Part shown: positions 54,308-63,788 of the stretch, piece after piece
How the letters are laid out: every line of letters starts with the position of its first letter
Position numbering within the stretch: the stretch's first letter is position 1
Assembly (NCBI RefSeq): GCF_026240095.1
Contig: NZ_JAPIVG010000005.1
Coordinates: 186,001 to 250,000, forward strand
DNA from: Pedobacter sandarakinus
GTDB lineage: Bacteria > Bacteroidota > Bacteroidia > Sphingobacteriales > Sphingobacteriaceae
Length of the DNA stretch: 64,000 bases
Direction of reading: 5' to 3'
Notes under the pieces: generated by a model
Seen by the model: only the letters and a program-made list of their open reading frames with translations
What the model was told of the DNA's origin: nothing
Databases searched by the model: none
Translations under genes and position numbers: made by a program

Positions 54308-55198
54308 TTAAATAATCACTTCGTAATTCACTTTTTCTAACACCAAATTTTTATAGGCTCTTTGGATGGTGTAGCCAATAGATTCTCGCCATAAGCTGCG
54401 GAAAACAATGTCGTCTATTGAAGCAATTCCAGCAACCTCAGTGGCTGTGCCACATAAAAAAGCACTATCGGCTGATCTTAAATCCGCTACAGTTATTTTT
54501 TTCTCGATACATTCGATATCTAAAACGGTGCATAACTCCTTAACTGTTGCTCTGGTAATGCCAGGTAAAATATTTCCTAATGAAGGCGTGTAGAGCTTGC
54601 CATCTTTTTCAACAAAAATGTTTGCACCCGAGGCTTCTGCTACAAAACCGTGCATATCTAAAAGCAATGCTTCATCATAACCTTTAATGTTGGCTGCGGT
54701 TGTAGCTAATATTGAATTCACATAGTTTCCGCTCAATTTCGCCTCCATCGGAGTGGATTTTGGGTTCGGTCTTTCGTAATCTGAGATGGTTAATTTTAAT
54801 AACTTATTTCCCGAATAGGCGTCCCAGTCCCATGCACAAATTAAAATTGACACACCAGTTGGTCCGTTCAATTTCATGTTCGGGTGACAAAAAACAAGTG
54901 GACGGATGTATGCGTCTTTCAACTTATTTAAGGTAAGCAACTTATAGGTTTCGCTAATTAATTCATTTTTATCCCAAGGAAATGGAATATTAGCCAGTTG
55001 GCAAGAACGTTCTAACCTATCGAAGTGCGCAGCAGCCTTAAAAATGCGATTTCCATTGTGCGTTTTGTATGCCCTGATGCCTTCGAAAGCTGCATATCCA
55101 TAATGTAAAGATTGCCCATAAAGGTCGGTGCTGCTATCTACGGCTTTTTCAAACCGCCCGTCAAGGTAAATAATCGTATTAGAATTATAGTATTTCAT
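54308..55198 (-). CDS. ilvE: Branched-chain amino acid aminotransferase
   Basis: 296 residues, fold-type IV PLP enzyme, which performs the final transamination to Ile, Val and Leu. The PLP lysine is in MEAKLSGNYVNSILA, and GYAAFEGIRAYKT and LPGITRATVKELC are typical. The start ATG at 55198 is only 19 bp after the leader terminator, so expression depends on read-through of that element. It heads the whole ilv-leu operon. Confidence 0.95.
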   Translation of the reverse strand: MKYYNSNTIIYLDGRFEKAVDSSTDLYGQSLHYGYAAFEGIRAYKTHNGNRIFKAAAHFDRLERSCQLANIPFPWDKNELISETYKLLTLNKLKDAYIRPLVFCHPNMKLNGPTGVSILICAWDWDAYSGNKLLKLTISDYERPNPKSTPMEAKLSGNYVNSILATTAANIKGYDEALLLDMHGFVAEASGANIFVEKDGKLYTPSLGNILPGITRATVKELCTVLDIECIEKKITVADLRSADSAFLCGTATEVAGIASIDDIVFRSLWRESIGYTIQRAYKNLVLEKVNYEVII

Positions 55199-55217
55199 AA
55201 TACCGGGTTTTTTATTT

Positions 55218-55250
55218 AAAAAAAGCGTCCTGTTTTTACCAGGACGCTTT
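55218..55250 (-). terminator. Attenuator terminator before ilvE
   Basis: A perfect 11-bp stem (AAAGCGTCCTG with CAGGACGCTTT) and a 7-nt loop, followed on the minus strand by seven T residues, in the leader between the ILV-rich peptide and ilvE. Confidence 0.9.
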
Positions 55251-55272
55251 AAGTATATTTAGTTTTTGTATG

Positions 55273-55410
55273 CTATTTATTCTGCGTCCGCTTGTTGCCC
55301 CATAAAATATTTAGGAGTAGCAGGTTGACAATAATGACAGGTAATAATATAGTTCTACCTGCTGCAATTGCAGTAGCCTGGTTAGAAATATAGTTAATTT
55401 GATAATTCAT
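55273..55410 (-). CDS. ilv-leu operon leader peptide (attenuator)
   Basis: 45 codons from the ATG at 55410, preceded by GGGAAAG. An upstream in-frame ATG at 55464 overlaps the promoter and is not credible. Residues 21-36 read ILLPVIIVNLLLLNIL, that is 13 of 16 branched-chain codons. The stop is 22 bp before the terminator. The last codons (about 41-43, CGG ACG C) contain GGACGC, which can pair with GCGTCC in the terminator's 5' arm. A ribosome stalled on the ILV block would leave GGACGC free and prevent termination; one reaching the stop would cover it. Function is regulatory; the peptide itself is unlikely to be needed. Confidence 0.8.
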   Translation of the reverse strand: MNYQINYISNQATAIAAGRTILLPVIIVNLLLLNILWGNKRTQNK

Positions 55411-55433
55411 CTTTCCCTGATTATTTATAAATA

Positions 55434-55464
55434 CCAATTTAGTTTTTGGTTCAGTAATATGCAA
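55434..55464 (-). promoter_or_regulatory. Promoter of the ilv leader
   Basis: On the minus strand TTG at 55464-55462 lies 20 bp from TAAATTGG at 55441-55434 (one mismatch to TAnnTTTG), the classical Bacteroidetes spacing. The -7 box is 24 nt before the leader ATG. Confidence 0.7.
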
Positions 55465-55825
55465 GAGAAAATTAATAAAATTAAAATCAGAATTTAATTC
55501 GTTATAAAAAATTTAAAACAGAATATAATTCTTAATCCACGCTAGATTAGTGATTTAATGTCGGTGACTGTAGACTGAATATCGAAACGGTATATGGTAT
55601 GTTTATTATGCAAGCATTACATTTTAGAATAGTTTCTGCCTAAAATCAAGCTCAGCTCTGGAAAACTCAATTTTAAGAACTATTTTATTTAATTTTTATG
55701 ATAGTCGCGGCATATGCAATTGGTGGTTTTGGAATTGAAAGAATTAAGGAGTATACTAAAGCTATTTATACAAGGTTTATTTAATGGCGGTGCAAATTTG
55801 TGGAATAGCAGTAGTTGCCTGAATG

Positions 55826-55913
55826 TTTAAACCCAATTGCAGCGGTATCCTTTTTACCACCCTGGGCTTCAGTTTGGGGATAATGGTAAAAAGATTAAGC
55901 GGAAAGTGGGATT
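55826..55913 (+). repeat. Dispersed palindromic element, copy 8
   Basis: TTTAAACCCAATTGCAGCG at the left and AAAAAGATTAAGCGG then AAAGTGGGATT at the right, with perfect inner arms TTTTTACCA and TGGTAAAAA. The rest of 55465-56073 shows no convincing gene; a 28-codon ATG frame at 55698 is noted but not supported. The opposed termini keep pairing despite base changes. Confidence 0.7.
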
Positions 55914-56073
55914 AGCCTAAATTGGAACACAGGTTTTGCTTTTCGAAAAGGAGAATAATGATATTATATGATAACCTGGCGATGTTGTTTTAATGCCCAA
56001 TTAAGATCAGCCTTCTGGTGATAACGCATGCCGTTTTTCGCTTTACCGAACCGTTTCTACGGGGAGCTTTTTT

Positions 56074-56110
56074 AAAAAAAAGCCTTTCCGAAATCATCGA
56101 AAAGGCTTTT
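56074..56110 (-). terminator. Terminator of the atpD-atpC operon
   Basis: AAAAGCCTTT pairs with AAAGGCTTTT around a 13-nt loop, with an eight-base T-run on the minus strand, about 43 bp after the atpC stop. Confidence 0.85.
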
Positions 56111-56152
56111 GGGAATATATTGACCGAGTTACTATGGCCTTCAGTAACCGTT

Positions 56153-56398
56153 TTAAGCAATACCTTCGGCAAGTACGACAATTTTGTTGTGAATAACCTC
56201 TACAACGCCGCCTTTTATAAAGAAACGTTGCTCGTCTGTTTTGTTAGCTTTAATAATTACCTCTCCATCTTCTAAAGTTGAGATGATTGGCGCATGGTCT
56301 TTTAAAATCTGAAACGAGCCTAAAGTGCCAGGAACCGTAACCGCAGTTATTTCACCTTCGAAAACTTTTTTATCTGGAGTTAATATTTCTAAGTTCAT
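56153..56398 (-). CDS. atpC: ATP synthase epsilon subunit (short)
   Basis: 81 residues from the ATG at 56398 (MNLEILTPDKKVFEGEI). Upstream residues in the same frame are repetitive (GAGATTTGAGA-type) and not homologous. Only the N-terminal beta-sandwich is present, with VFEGEITAVTVPGTLGSFQI and VIIKANKTDEQRFFIKGGVV. The usual C-terminal helical hairpin is absent (typical epsilon is about 130-140 residues), so the helix-based inhibition of ATP hydrolysis cannot operate. It lies 81 bp after atpD. Confidence 0.92.
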   Translation of the reverse strand: MNLEILTPDKKVFEGEITAVTVPGTLGSFQILKDHAPIISTLEDGEVIIKANKTDEQRFFIKGGVVEVIHNKIVVLAEGIA

Positions 56399-56479
56399 TT
56401 TGAATAGATTTGAGATTTGAGACATGAGATTTGAGACAAAGTCCCTCTCACATCTCATATCTAGTGTCTCACGTCTCTC

Positions 56480-58060
<1,581 letters not shown>

Positions 58061-58130
58061 TTATTATTAGTAAATTTTAAATATATATTATAAATTTTTT
58101 AACGATGTTTAAAAACAATTAGTTCCAACA

Positions 58131-58168
58131 AAAAAACGCCTTAAAAATTTAAATTTCAAGGCGTTTTT
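58131..58168 (-). terminator. Intrinsic terminator
   Basis: AAAAACGCCTT pairs with AAGGCGTTTTT around an AT loop. It lies downstream of the outer-membrane gene ending at 58218 and ahead of the atpD promoter, and is near-symmetric. Confidence 0.85.
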
Positions 58169-58217
58169 AGATTTAATGATGATTAAAAAAGTATGGGCTA
58201 CAATAATTACTGTTACA

Positions 58218-58901
58218 TTATTTGAATAATATTCTGCCGGATAAAAAGATGTTATCTGTTTTTTGTGTTGGCGTTCCTAACAAGGGAGCCAAGTTTAAGA
58301 AACGCATACTTTTATCCCAGTTTATATTTATATACTCAATATCAAATCCTATGGCTAACTTATCGGTTAAGCTAAATGTTGCGCCAATGAATGGGTGAAT
58401 CTTTAATAAAAAATTGGATTTGGAAGTAAATGTACCTAATTGCTTGCTGTATACCTGACTATTATTGACGCTATTTTCATAATAATTAACTTTTGAAAAT
58501 AATTTACCAAAGTTTACGGAACTGCCAAATCTTAAAAAATCAGTTTCACTTAAATCAATTTTATAAAATGCGCTTAATTGGAGAAAAAATGCTTGATTTT
58601 TTCCGATGACTTCATTGTAATTGTTATTTGTTAAATTGTATCTTTCATAAATTGGATTGGAAGCAAAAGTCTGTAAGCCTGTTTCTAAACCTAAGTTATT
58701 TGGAAATAACTTTCCATAACCAAAACTGAATATTGCGCCATCGGTTTTATAGTTCTCATCAGTATTCTTATCTGTAATAAATTTGATATAATCTGCTACA
58801 GCAACTTTAACCGAGCCGTAGAAATAATGTTCTTGGCTAAATCTTCTCACCCATGGAGTTAATGAAATACCTACTAGAATTATGAAGATTTTTTTTCCCA
58901 T
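58218..58901 (-). CDS. Outer-membrane beta-barrel protein, unknown function
   Basis: 227 residues from the ATG at 58901 (MGKKIFIILVGISL), giving a signal-like N-terminus. A start 39 bases upstream is possible but would move this away from the N-terminus. Barrel strands with aromatic alternation follow: YFYGSVKVAVADYIKFI, GAIFSFGYGKLFPNN, AFFLQLSAFYKID, FLRFGSSVNFGKLFSK, HPFIGATFSLTDKLAIGFDI, with C-terminal IFLSGRILFK. The fold class is likely; the role is unknown. The gap up to the RmlD-like gene (58902-59194) has no recognisable features. Confidence 0.65.
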   Translation of the reverse strand: MGKKIFIILVGISLTPWVRRFSQEHYFYGSVKVAVADYIKFITDKNTDENYKTDGAIFSFGYGKLFPNNLGLETGLQTFASNPIYERYNLTNNNYNEVIGKNQAFFLQLSAFYKIDLSETDFLRFGSSVNFGKLFSKVNYYENSVNNSQVYSKQLGTFTSKSNFLLKIHPFIGATFSLTDKLAIGFDIEYININWDKSMRFLNLAPLLGTPTQKTDNIFLSGRILFK

Positions 58902-59194
58902 ATCAAATATAAAAACGGGACGCAATCCCCCCGTTGTCAATAAATTTTCGCGGTAATGTTAATTAGAACTATTCGTGAGGAGAATACCTCAAATTTTGTT
59001 GTATAGCTTTAGTTTGCTAAATCACATTAAACAAAACAGAATGGAGAAAGCCAACATCGAATTTTACTTTTACAATTCTTGCAGTGAGTTTCTAATGTCT
59101 TATACCATATTACCCAATTGAATAATTTCAACGGATTGATAAGGATGATTCTGACAAATATATTATAATTTCGTAATTGACAACCAAAAGAAGT

Positions 59195-60118
59195 ATGAAT
59201 TTCCTTACGGTTTTAACAACAGGCAGTAATGGCCTTTTAGGACAAAAATTAACGGAGAAAATTTTAGCAGAACAAAGGGTTAGTTTAGTAGCCACATCAA
59301 AAGGTGCCAATCGCTACCCCATTTCAACGGGTTATATTTATGCAGAAATGGATATCCTTAATCCCGCTCAGGTAAGATCGATAATTGAAAAATTTAAGCC
59401 TAATGCCATTGTTCATACTGCAGCCATGACCAATGTAGATACCAGCGAAGCTAATAAAGAATTGTGCCATCAATTAAATGTATGGGCTACTCAAAATTTG
59501 GTATCGCTTTGCGAAGAATTTAATATTCACTTGATACATTTGAGTACCGATTTTATTTTTGACGGAGCCAGTGGACCATATCAAGAAGAGGATACACCAA
59601 ATCCTTTGAGTCATTATGGTAAAACAAAACTATTAGCTGAATTGGCGGTCAAAGAATCGAAAGCCAACTGGGCAATTTTACGTACCATTTTAGTTTATGG
59701 TATTACAAATGATATGAGCAGAAGTAACATTGTATTGTGGGCTAAAAGTGCACTCGAAAAAGGCTTACCTATCAATGTAGTAAACGACCAGTATCGAATG
59801 CCAACTTTGGCAGAGGATTTAGCCGAAGCCTGCTTACTAGCAGTGGAGCATAATGCCAAGGGTGTTTATCATGTTTCGGGTAATGATTATATGAGTGTTT
59901 CGGATTTGGTGAGAAAGGTGGCTAACTATTGGAATCTCGATCAATCTATCATAAAAGAAGTTAGTTCGTCTGCACTGAACGAGCTAGCGAAACGCCCGCT
60001 TAGAACTGGTTTTATTTTAGACAAATCAATGACTGATTTAAACTTTCATCCACATAGCTTTGAGGAAGGATTGGCGATAGTTGATGAGCAGATGAAGTTA
60101 TTGAGGAGAATAAATTAA
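59195..60118 (+). CDS. dTDP-4-dehydrorhamnose reductase-like (RmlD) protein
   Basis: 307 residues from the ATG at 59195; a TTG six codons earlier is less likely. Extended SDR fold: TTGSNGLLGQKL nucleotide loop, HTAAMTNVDTSEANKELCHQ, the STDFIFDG serine region and YGKTKLLAELA with the Tyr-Lys pair, then a C-terminal cap (LRTILVYGITNDM). It matches the RmlD family, which makes dTDP-rhamnose, but no other rhamnose genes flank it, so the sugar is inferred only. Confidence 0.85.
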   Translation: MNFLTVLTTGSNGLLGQKLTEKILAEQRVSLVATSKGANRYPISTGYIYAEMDILNPAQVRSIIEKFKPNAIVHTAAMTNVDTSEANKELCHQLNVWATQNLVSLCEEFNIHLIHLSTDFIFDGASGPYQEEDTPNPLSHYGKTKLLAELAVKESKANWAILRTILVYGITNDMSRSNIVLWAKSALEKGLPINVVNDQYRMPTLAEDLAEACLLAVEHNAKGVYHVSGNDYMSVSDLVRKVANYWNLDQSIIKEVSSSALNELAKRPLRTGFILDKSMTDLNFHPHSFEEGLAIVDEQMKLLRRIN

Positions 60119-60250
60119 TTTGGTAAGTCTTCGTTCCCACCTAACTAAATTAAAGTTTGAAGATTCGATAATTTATAGATCAAGCTGGTTCACAACTAAA
60201 AACTAATTAAGTTTATTTATACAGTTTCAATAATTAAATACTAATATACC

Positions 60251-60715
60251 ATGAGTTTACAAGTAGGCGATAAGGCCCCAGATTTTAAACTATACAGTTC
60301 AGAGTTAACTGAAATTTCTTTATCTGCTTTTCAGGGCAAAAAGGTGGTTATCCATTTTTTTCCGATGGCTTTTACTGGAACATGTACCGAGCAATTATGT
60401 GCAATGCGTGATAATTTTAGTTACTACGAAGGTGTAAATGCTCAGATCTTAGGAATTTCTGTCGATTCCCCATTTACCTTAGCAAAGTTTAAGGAAGTAC
60501 AGGGTTATCAGTTTCCCCTCCTGTCTGACTTCAATAAAGAAGTTTCTGCTGCATATGGTGCTTTTTATGATGAATTTGTTTTCGGACTAAAAGGTGTTTC
60601 AAAAAGAGCTGCCTTTGTAATAGATGAAGAAGGAGAAATCATTTATGCGGAGGTTTTGGAGAATGCAGGCGATTTACCTGATTTCAAAGCGATTAACGAT
60701 AAGCTGGCTGAATAG
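60251..60715 (+). CDS. Peroxiredoxin (AhpE/AhpC-TSA type)
   Basis: 154 residues, thioredoxin fold. The active-site motif PMAFTGTCTEQLCAMRDNF contains the peroxidatic cysteine with the conserved Thr, and a second Cys lies four residues on. GISVDSPFTLAKFKEV and the closing helix are typical. It reduces hydrogen or organic peroxides. A single gene with its own short upstream AT-rich region. Confidence 0.92.
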   Translation: MSLQVGDKAPDFKLYSSELTEISLSAFQGKKVVIHFFPMAFTGTCTEQLCAMRDNFSYYEGVNAQILGISVDSPFTLAKFKEVQGYQFPLLSDFNKEVSAAYGAFYDEFVFGLKGVSKRAAFVIDEEGEIIYAEVLENAGDLPDFKAINDKLAE

Positions 60716-60759
60716 GAATGAGTTCCAACCTAAAAAATTAATACTTTTTGCAAATTTAA

Positions 60760-60790
60760 TTGGATTTTAAAAACTCAATTTATACCTTTG
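60760..60790 (+). promoter_or_regulatory. tRNA-Arg promoter
   Basis: TTG at 60760 and TACCTTTG at 60783-60790 with an exact 20-bp spacer, the canonical Bacteroidetes arrangement, ending 22 bp before the mature tRNA. Confidence 0.75.
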
Positions 60791-60812
60791 CAGTCCGTTA
60801 ACGAACGGAAAT

Positions 60813-60886
60813 GCATTTGTAGCTCAATTGGATAGAGCATCTCACTACGGATGAGAAGGTTTGGGGTTCGAATCCCTACAAGTGCA
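60813..60886 (+). tRNA. tRNA-Arg (anticodon ACG)
   Basis: 74 nt. Acceptor GCATTTG pairs with CAAGTGC (one G-T), discriminator A. The D-arm is GCTC/GAGC; the anticodon arm is TCTCA/TGAGA with loop CTACGGA, so the anticodon is ACG; the T-arm is TGGGG TTCGAAT CCCTA. CCA is not encoded. It stands alone between the peroxiredoxin and adk. Confidence 0.96.
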
Positions 60887-60893
60887 CGTTAAG

Positions 60894-60925
60894 AAGAGGA
60901 GCTGGTAAAACAACTCCTCTTTTTT
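60894..60925 (+). terminator. tRNA-Arg terminator
   Basis: AAGAGGAG pairs with CTCCTCTT around a 12-nt loop, followed by T residues, beginning 7 bp after the tRNA. Confidence 0.88.
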
Positions 60926-61129
60926 GTTTAAAAGCTTTTTAAAAGACGTGGAGTAATTTATCCACGCTATTATTAAACCTTTCCTTCGAAAATTAAATCA
61001 GTTTTATCGCAAAATTTGATTTAAATTCTGAAAATTTTCCAGGATCTCACTATTTCTTATCCAAGCATGCGATTAGCCAACTCATATCAAATTATTTAGC
61101 AATTTTAACAGCTTGTAAATTAATAATTA

Positions 61130-61137
61130 TATATTTG
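61130..61137 (+). promoter_or_regulatory. Bacteroidetes -7 element TATATTTG upstream of adk
   Basis: Exact TAnnTTTG match 92 bp before the adk ATG; no TTG at 19-21 bp, only one at 14 bp. Confidence 0.5.
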
Positions 61138-61180
61138 CAGCCTTGAAAGGCAATAGTCGGAGAAACTTGCTATAGTAAAA

Positions 61181-61207
61181 AAGCCTATGCATAAGGCTTA
61201 ATTTTTT
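61181..61207 (+). terminator. Hairpin between the adk promoter and adk
   Basis: AAGCCT pairs with AGGCTT around ATGCATA, followed by AATTTTTT. It lies in the adk leader and could terminate a transcript of about 60-70 nt or act as an attenuator. Confidence 0.5.
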
Positions 61208-61229
61208 AAAGATAACCTAAACCACGTTA

Positions 61230-61799
61230 ATGCTTAATTTAGTTCTCTTTGGCCCTCCAGGGGCGGGTAAAGGCACCCAATCTGCAAAGCTGATTGACAA
61301 ATATCAGTTAGTACATGTTTCAACAGGCGATCTTTTTAGAGCTCACGTAAAAGGCGAAACAGAATTAGGAAAAAAAGTTAGTCAATTATTAGCGGATGGA
61401 GAATTGGTTCCGGATGCCATAACAATTGCGATGCTGGAGGAAGAAGTAGATAAAAATCCTGATGCAAAAGGTTTTGTTTTTGATGGGTTTCCGCGTACGG
61501 TTCCGCAGGCAAAAGAGCTTGATTTATTTTTAGAGCGTAAAGGCAATAAAATTGCTGGTGTTATTGCTTTGGATGTTGATCAGGAGGAACTAACTAAGCG
61601 CATAGCTGAGCGCCATAAAATAAGTGGAAGGCCAGATGATGACGCTGAAAAATTGAAAAAACGCATCTCAGAATACTTCGAAAAAACTATTCACGTATTA
61701 CCTTATTATGAGGAGCAAGGAAAGTTGCAAAAGGTAAATGGAATTGGAGAAATAGAAACAGTTTATCAGGACCTTTGTTCGGTTATTGATAAATTCTAA
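61230..61799 (+). CDS. adk: Adenylate kinase
   Basis: 189 residues, a short-lid type without zinc cysteines. It balances ATP, ADP and AMP. P-loop GPPGAGKGTQSAKL, the AMP-binding VSTGDLFRAHV and DGFPRTVPQAKELD are intact, and the lid region GRPDDDAEKLKKR replaces the longer insert. It precedes obgE across a hairpin terminator. Confidence 0.96.
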   Translation: MLNLVLFGPPGAGKGTQSAKLIDKYQLVHVSTGDLFRAHVKGETELGKKVSQLLADGELVPDAITIAMLEEEVDKNPDAKGFVFDGFPRTVPQAKELDLFLERKGNKIAGVIALDVDQEELTKRIAERHKISGRPDDDAEKLKKRISEYFEKTIHVLPYYEEQGKLQKVNGIGEIETVYQDLCSVIDKF

Positions 61800-61818
61800 T
61801 ACTTAATATTTAAATTTT

Positions 61819-61865
61819 AACATCCGCAGAAAAGCATTTGTTGTTTTTTGCGGATGTTGTTTTTT
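61819..61865 (+). terminator. Intrinsic terminator between adk and obgE
   Basis: AACATCCGCA pairs with TGCGGATGTT around a T-rich loop, followed by T residues. Confidence 0.85.
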
Positions 61866-61912
61866 AACGATTTTTGTAATCTAAAATCGTCAATCTAAAA
61901 TTGTAAATCAAT

Positions 61913-62908
61913 ATGTCGCAGGGTTCAAATTTCGTAGATTATGTAAAAATTTGTTGCCGTTCTGGTAAGGGCGGGGCAGGTTCAGCACATTTACATCGTG
62001 ATATTTTAACATCAATGGGCGGCCCTGATGGTGGCGATGGCGGCAGAGGTGGCCACATCATCGTTAAAGGGAGCGTACATATCTGGACATTGTTACACCT
62101 GAAATACCGTAAACACATTATTGCGCAAGATGGCGGTGCCGGCGGAAGTTCGCATAAGTTTGGTAAACAGGGACAGGATGAAATTTTGGAAGTTCCGTTA
62201 GGTACCATTGCCAAAGATGCTGAAACCGGCGAGGTATTATTTGAGATTACCAAAGATGGTGAAACGAAGATTTTAACCGCTGGCGGTCGTGGTGGTTTAG
62301 GCAATGCGCACTTCAAAAATGCTGTGCAGCAAACACCCCGTTTTGCCCAACCCGGTGAACCTGGTAAAGAGGTTTGGAATATCTTAGAACTTAAGGTTTT
62401 GGCTGATGTTGGCTTAGTGGGTTTCCCTAACGCCGGTAAATCTACGCTGCTTTCTGTAGTTTCTGCAGCTAAGCCTGAAATTGCTGATTACCCCTTCACC
62501 ACTATCGTTCCAAATTTAGGTATTGTAAGTTATAGGGGTGGAAAATCTTTCGTGATGGCTGATATTCCAGGAATTATAGAAGGTGCATCGAAGGGAAAAG
62601 GTTTGGGCTATCGTTTCCTACGCCATATAGAACGTAACTCTGTTTTATTATTTATGGTTCCAGCCGATACCAGTAGAACCATTCGAGAGGAATATGAAAT
62701 CTTGAAACGGGAGCTAGAATCTTACAATCCTGAACTGATGCAGAAACCACATGTTTTGGCAATTACTAAATCGGATATGTTGGATGAGGAATTAACGAAT
62801 GAAATGAAACAGGATTTGCCCAACATTCCTTCAATATTCATCTCATCGGTAGCACAGAAAAATATTGTGGAATTAAAAGATTTGCTTTGGAAAGCGATAG
62901 CGGAATAA
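61913..62908 (+). CDS. obgE: Obg family GTPase CgtA
   Basis: 331 residues. The glycine-rich Obg fold (about 1-155: [50 protein letters not shown]) precedes a GTPase domain with G1 [10 protein letters not shown]3 [10 protein letters not shown]4 TKSD and G5-like SSVA. It acts in 50S ribosome assembly and stress response. It lacks the C-terminal OCT domain. It is convergent with the DUF218 gene across 9 bp. Confidence 0.96.
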   Translation: MSQGSNFVDYVKICCRSGKGGAGSAHLHRDILTSMGGPDGGDGGRGGHIIVKGSVHIWTLLHLKYRKHIIAQDGGAGGSSHKFGKQGQDEILEVPLGTIAKDAETGEVLFEITKDGETKILTAGGRGGLGNAHFKNAVQQTPRFAQPGEPGKEVWNILELKVLADVGLVGFPNAGKSTLLSVVSAAKPEIADYPFTTIVPNLGIVSYRGGKSFVMADIPGIIEGASKGKGLGYRFLRHIERNSVLLFMVPADTSRTIREEYEILKRELESYNPELMQKPHVLAITKSDMLDEELTNEMKQDLPNIPSIFISSVAQKNIVELKDLLWKAIAE

Positions 62909-62917
62909 TATTCATTA

Positions 62918-63658
62918 TTAATTTCTAATACGGTCGACCAGATAACCTACCCACTCTTTAAGCAGTAGCTCCCAGGCGCTCAGTGCAGCAGCATTTGGTA
63001 AGATAAAATCTGCCAACTCGTAATCTGTTTTTCCAGAAAAATTTGTTGGGTAGTAGTCGATGCTCGATTTCGCAAATCGATCAAAGATGAGTCTTGCTCT
63101 TGGAACATGCCAGGCGCTTGTAATTACCAGCACCTTGGCATCTGGTTTCCATCGTTTTATTATTGCAAGGCTGTTTTTTGCATTTTCGAGCGTATTTCTA
63201 CTCATGTTCTCAACCATGATAGCAGAATCTGCAAGACCAATTTCGTGGAGGAAATCTACGGTGAGGTCAGCTTCTTTTATGGTGGTGTCCAAGAGGTTTG
63301 CACTTCCGCTACTCAGCAAGATCTTGTCAATCTTTCCCTCCTTATAGAGGCTTATGGCTTGAAAAAGTCGGTCGCTAGCCCAACTAAAAGCAATTTTTTT
63401 TGTTTTTTTATTGTAAGCTGAATATCCGCCAAGTACTATACCTACATCATATTTGGCATTGGGTGGGTAGGAGGCTTCATACCAATTGGTTATAACGCCC
63501 ACAATAAAGCTATTAGAAAAGAAAAAGAAAAGAAAACAGGCAACAATTGCAAATTTTTTTCGATGCTTTTTTAATCCCGCTGCAAGCAAAATGATTATAG
63601 CAATCCAAACAATTGGTTTAAGGAAAAAAATTAGAATTTTCGATAGTATGAAGCTCAT
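62918..63658 (-). CDS. YdcF/ElyC-like DUF218 membrane protein
   Basis: 246 residues from the ATG at 63658; an upstream ATG at 63676 overlaps a promoter-like box. Two hydrophobic segments lie at about 10-25 and 37-55. The DUF218 domain then begins with VGIVLGGYSAYNKK, followed by SWASDRLFQAISLYKEG, ILLSSGS, ENMSRNTLENAKN, VITSAWHVPRARLIFDRF and a closing NAAALSAWELLLKEWVGYL. Members act at the envelope (SanA, ElyC) or are nucleotide-binding; the role here is not established. Confidence 0.85.
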   Translation of the reverse strand: MSFILSKILIFFLKPIVWIAIIILLAAGLKKHRKKFAIVACFLFFFFSNSFIVGVITNWYEASYPPNAKYDVGIVLGGYSAYNKKTKKIAFSWASDRLFQAISLYKEGKIDKILLSSGSANLLDTTIKEADLTVDFLHEIGLADSAIMVENMSRNTLENAKNSLAIIKRWKPDAKVLVITSAWHVPRARLIFDRFAKSSIDYYPTNFSGKTDYELADFILPNAAALSAWELLLKEWVGYLVDRIRN

Positions 63659-63675
63659 GCCTACAAGTTTAAACA

Positions 63676-63683
63676 CAAAACTA
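63676..63683 (-). promoter_or_regulatory. Bacteroidetes -7 element TAGTTTTG
   Basis: TAnnTTTG on the minus strand, 18 bp upstream of the chosen start at 63658; no TTG at the standard -33 position. Confidence 0.35.
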
Positions 63684-63745
63684 ACAAATAGATTAGCTTT
63701 TGTGTGTGTTGTGGCAAACTTCTAAAAGGGTGTTATATCAAGCTA

Positions 63746-63788
63746 AAAATACAGTTGGAAGTCATCACAACTTCCAACTGTATTTTTT
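63746..63788 (-). terminator. Terminator of the right-edge gene
   Basis: AAAATACAGTTGGAAG pairs with CTTCCAACTGTATTTT across a 9-nt loop. It abuts the stop codon of the partial gene that runs off the right edge and sits before the DUF218 promoter. Confidence 0.85.

Noticed and set aside
55411..55464. 18-codon N-terminal extension of the ilv leader peptide
   Set aside because: The extension overlaps the promoter elements, so translation would have to begin upstream of the transcript start; the ATG at 55410 was used.
55698..55784. 28-codon ATG frame in the gap before atpC
   Set aside because: It is short, lacks a ribosome-binding site or recognisable motif, and may be chance or a gene fragment.
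55990..56275. ORFs on both strands around the atpC terminator
   Set aside because: They overlap the terminator hairpin and atpC, and lack coding-type sequence.
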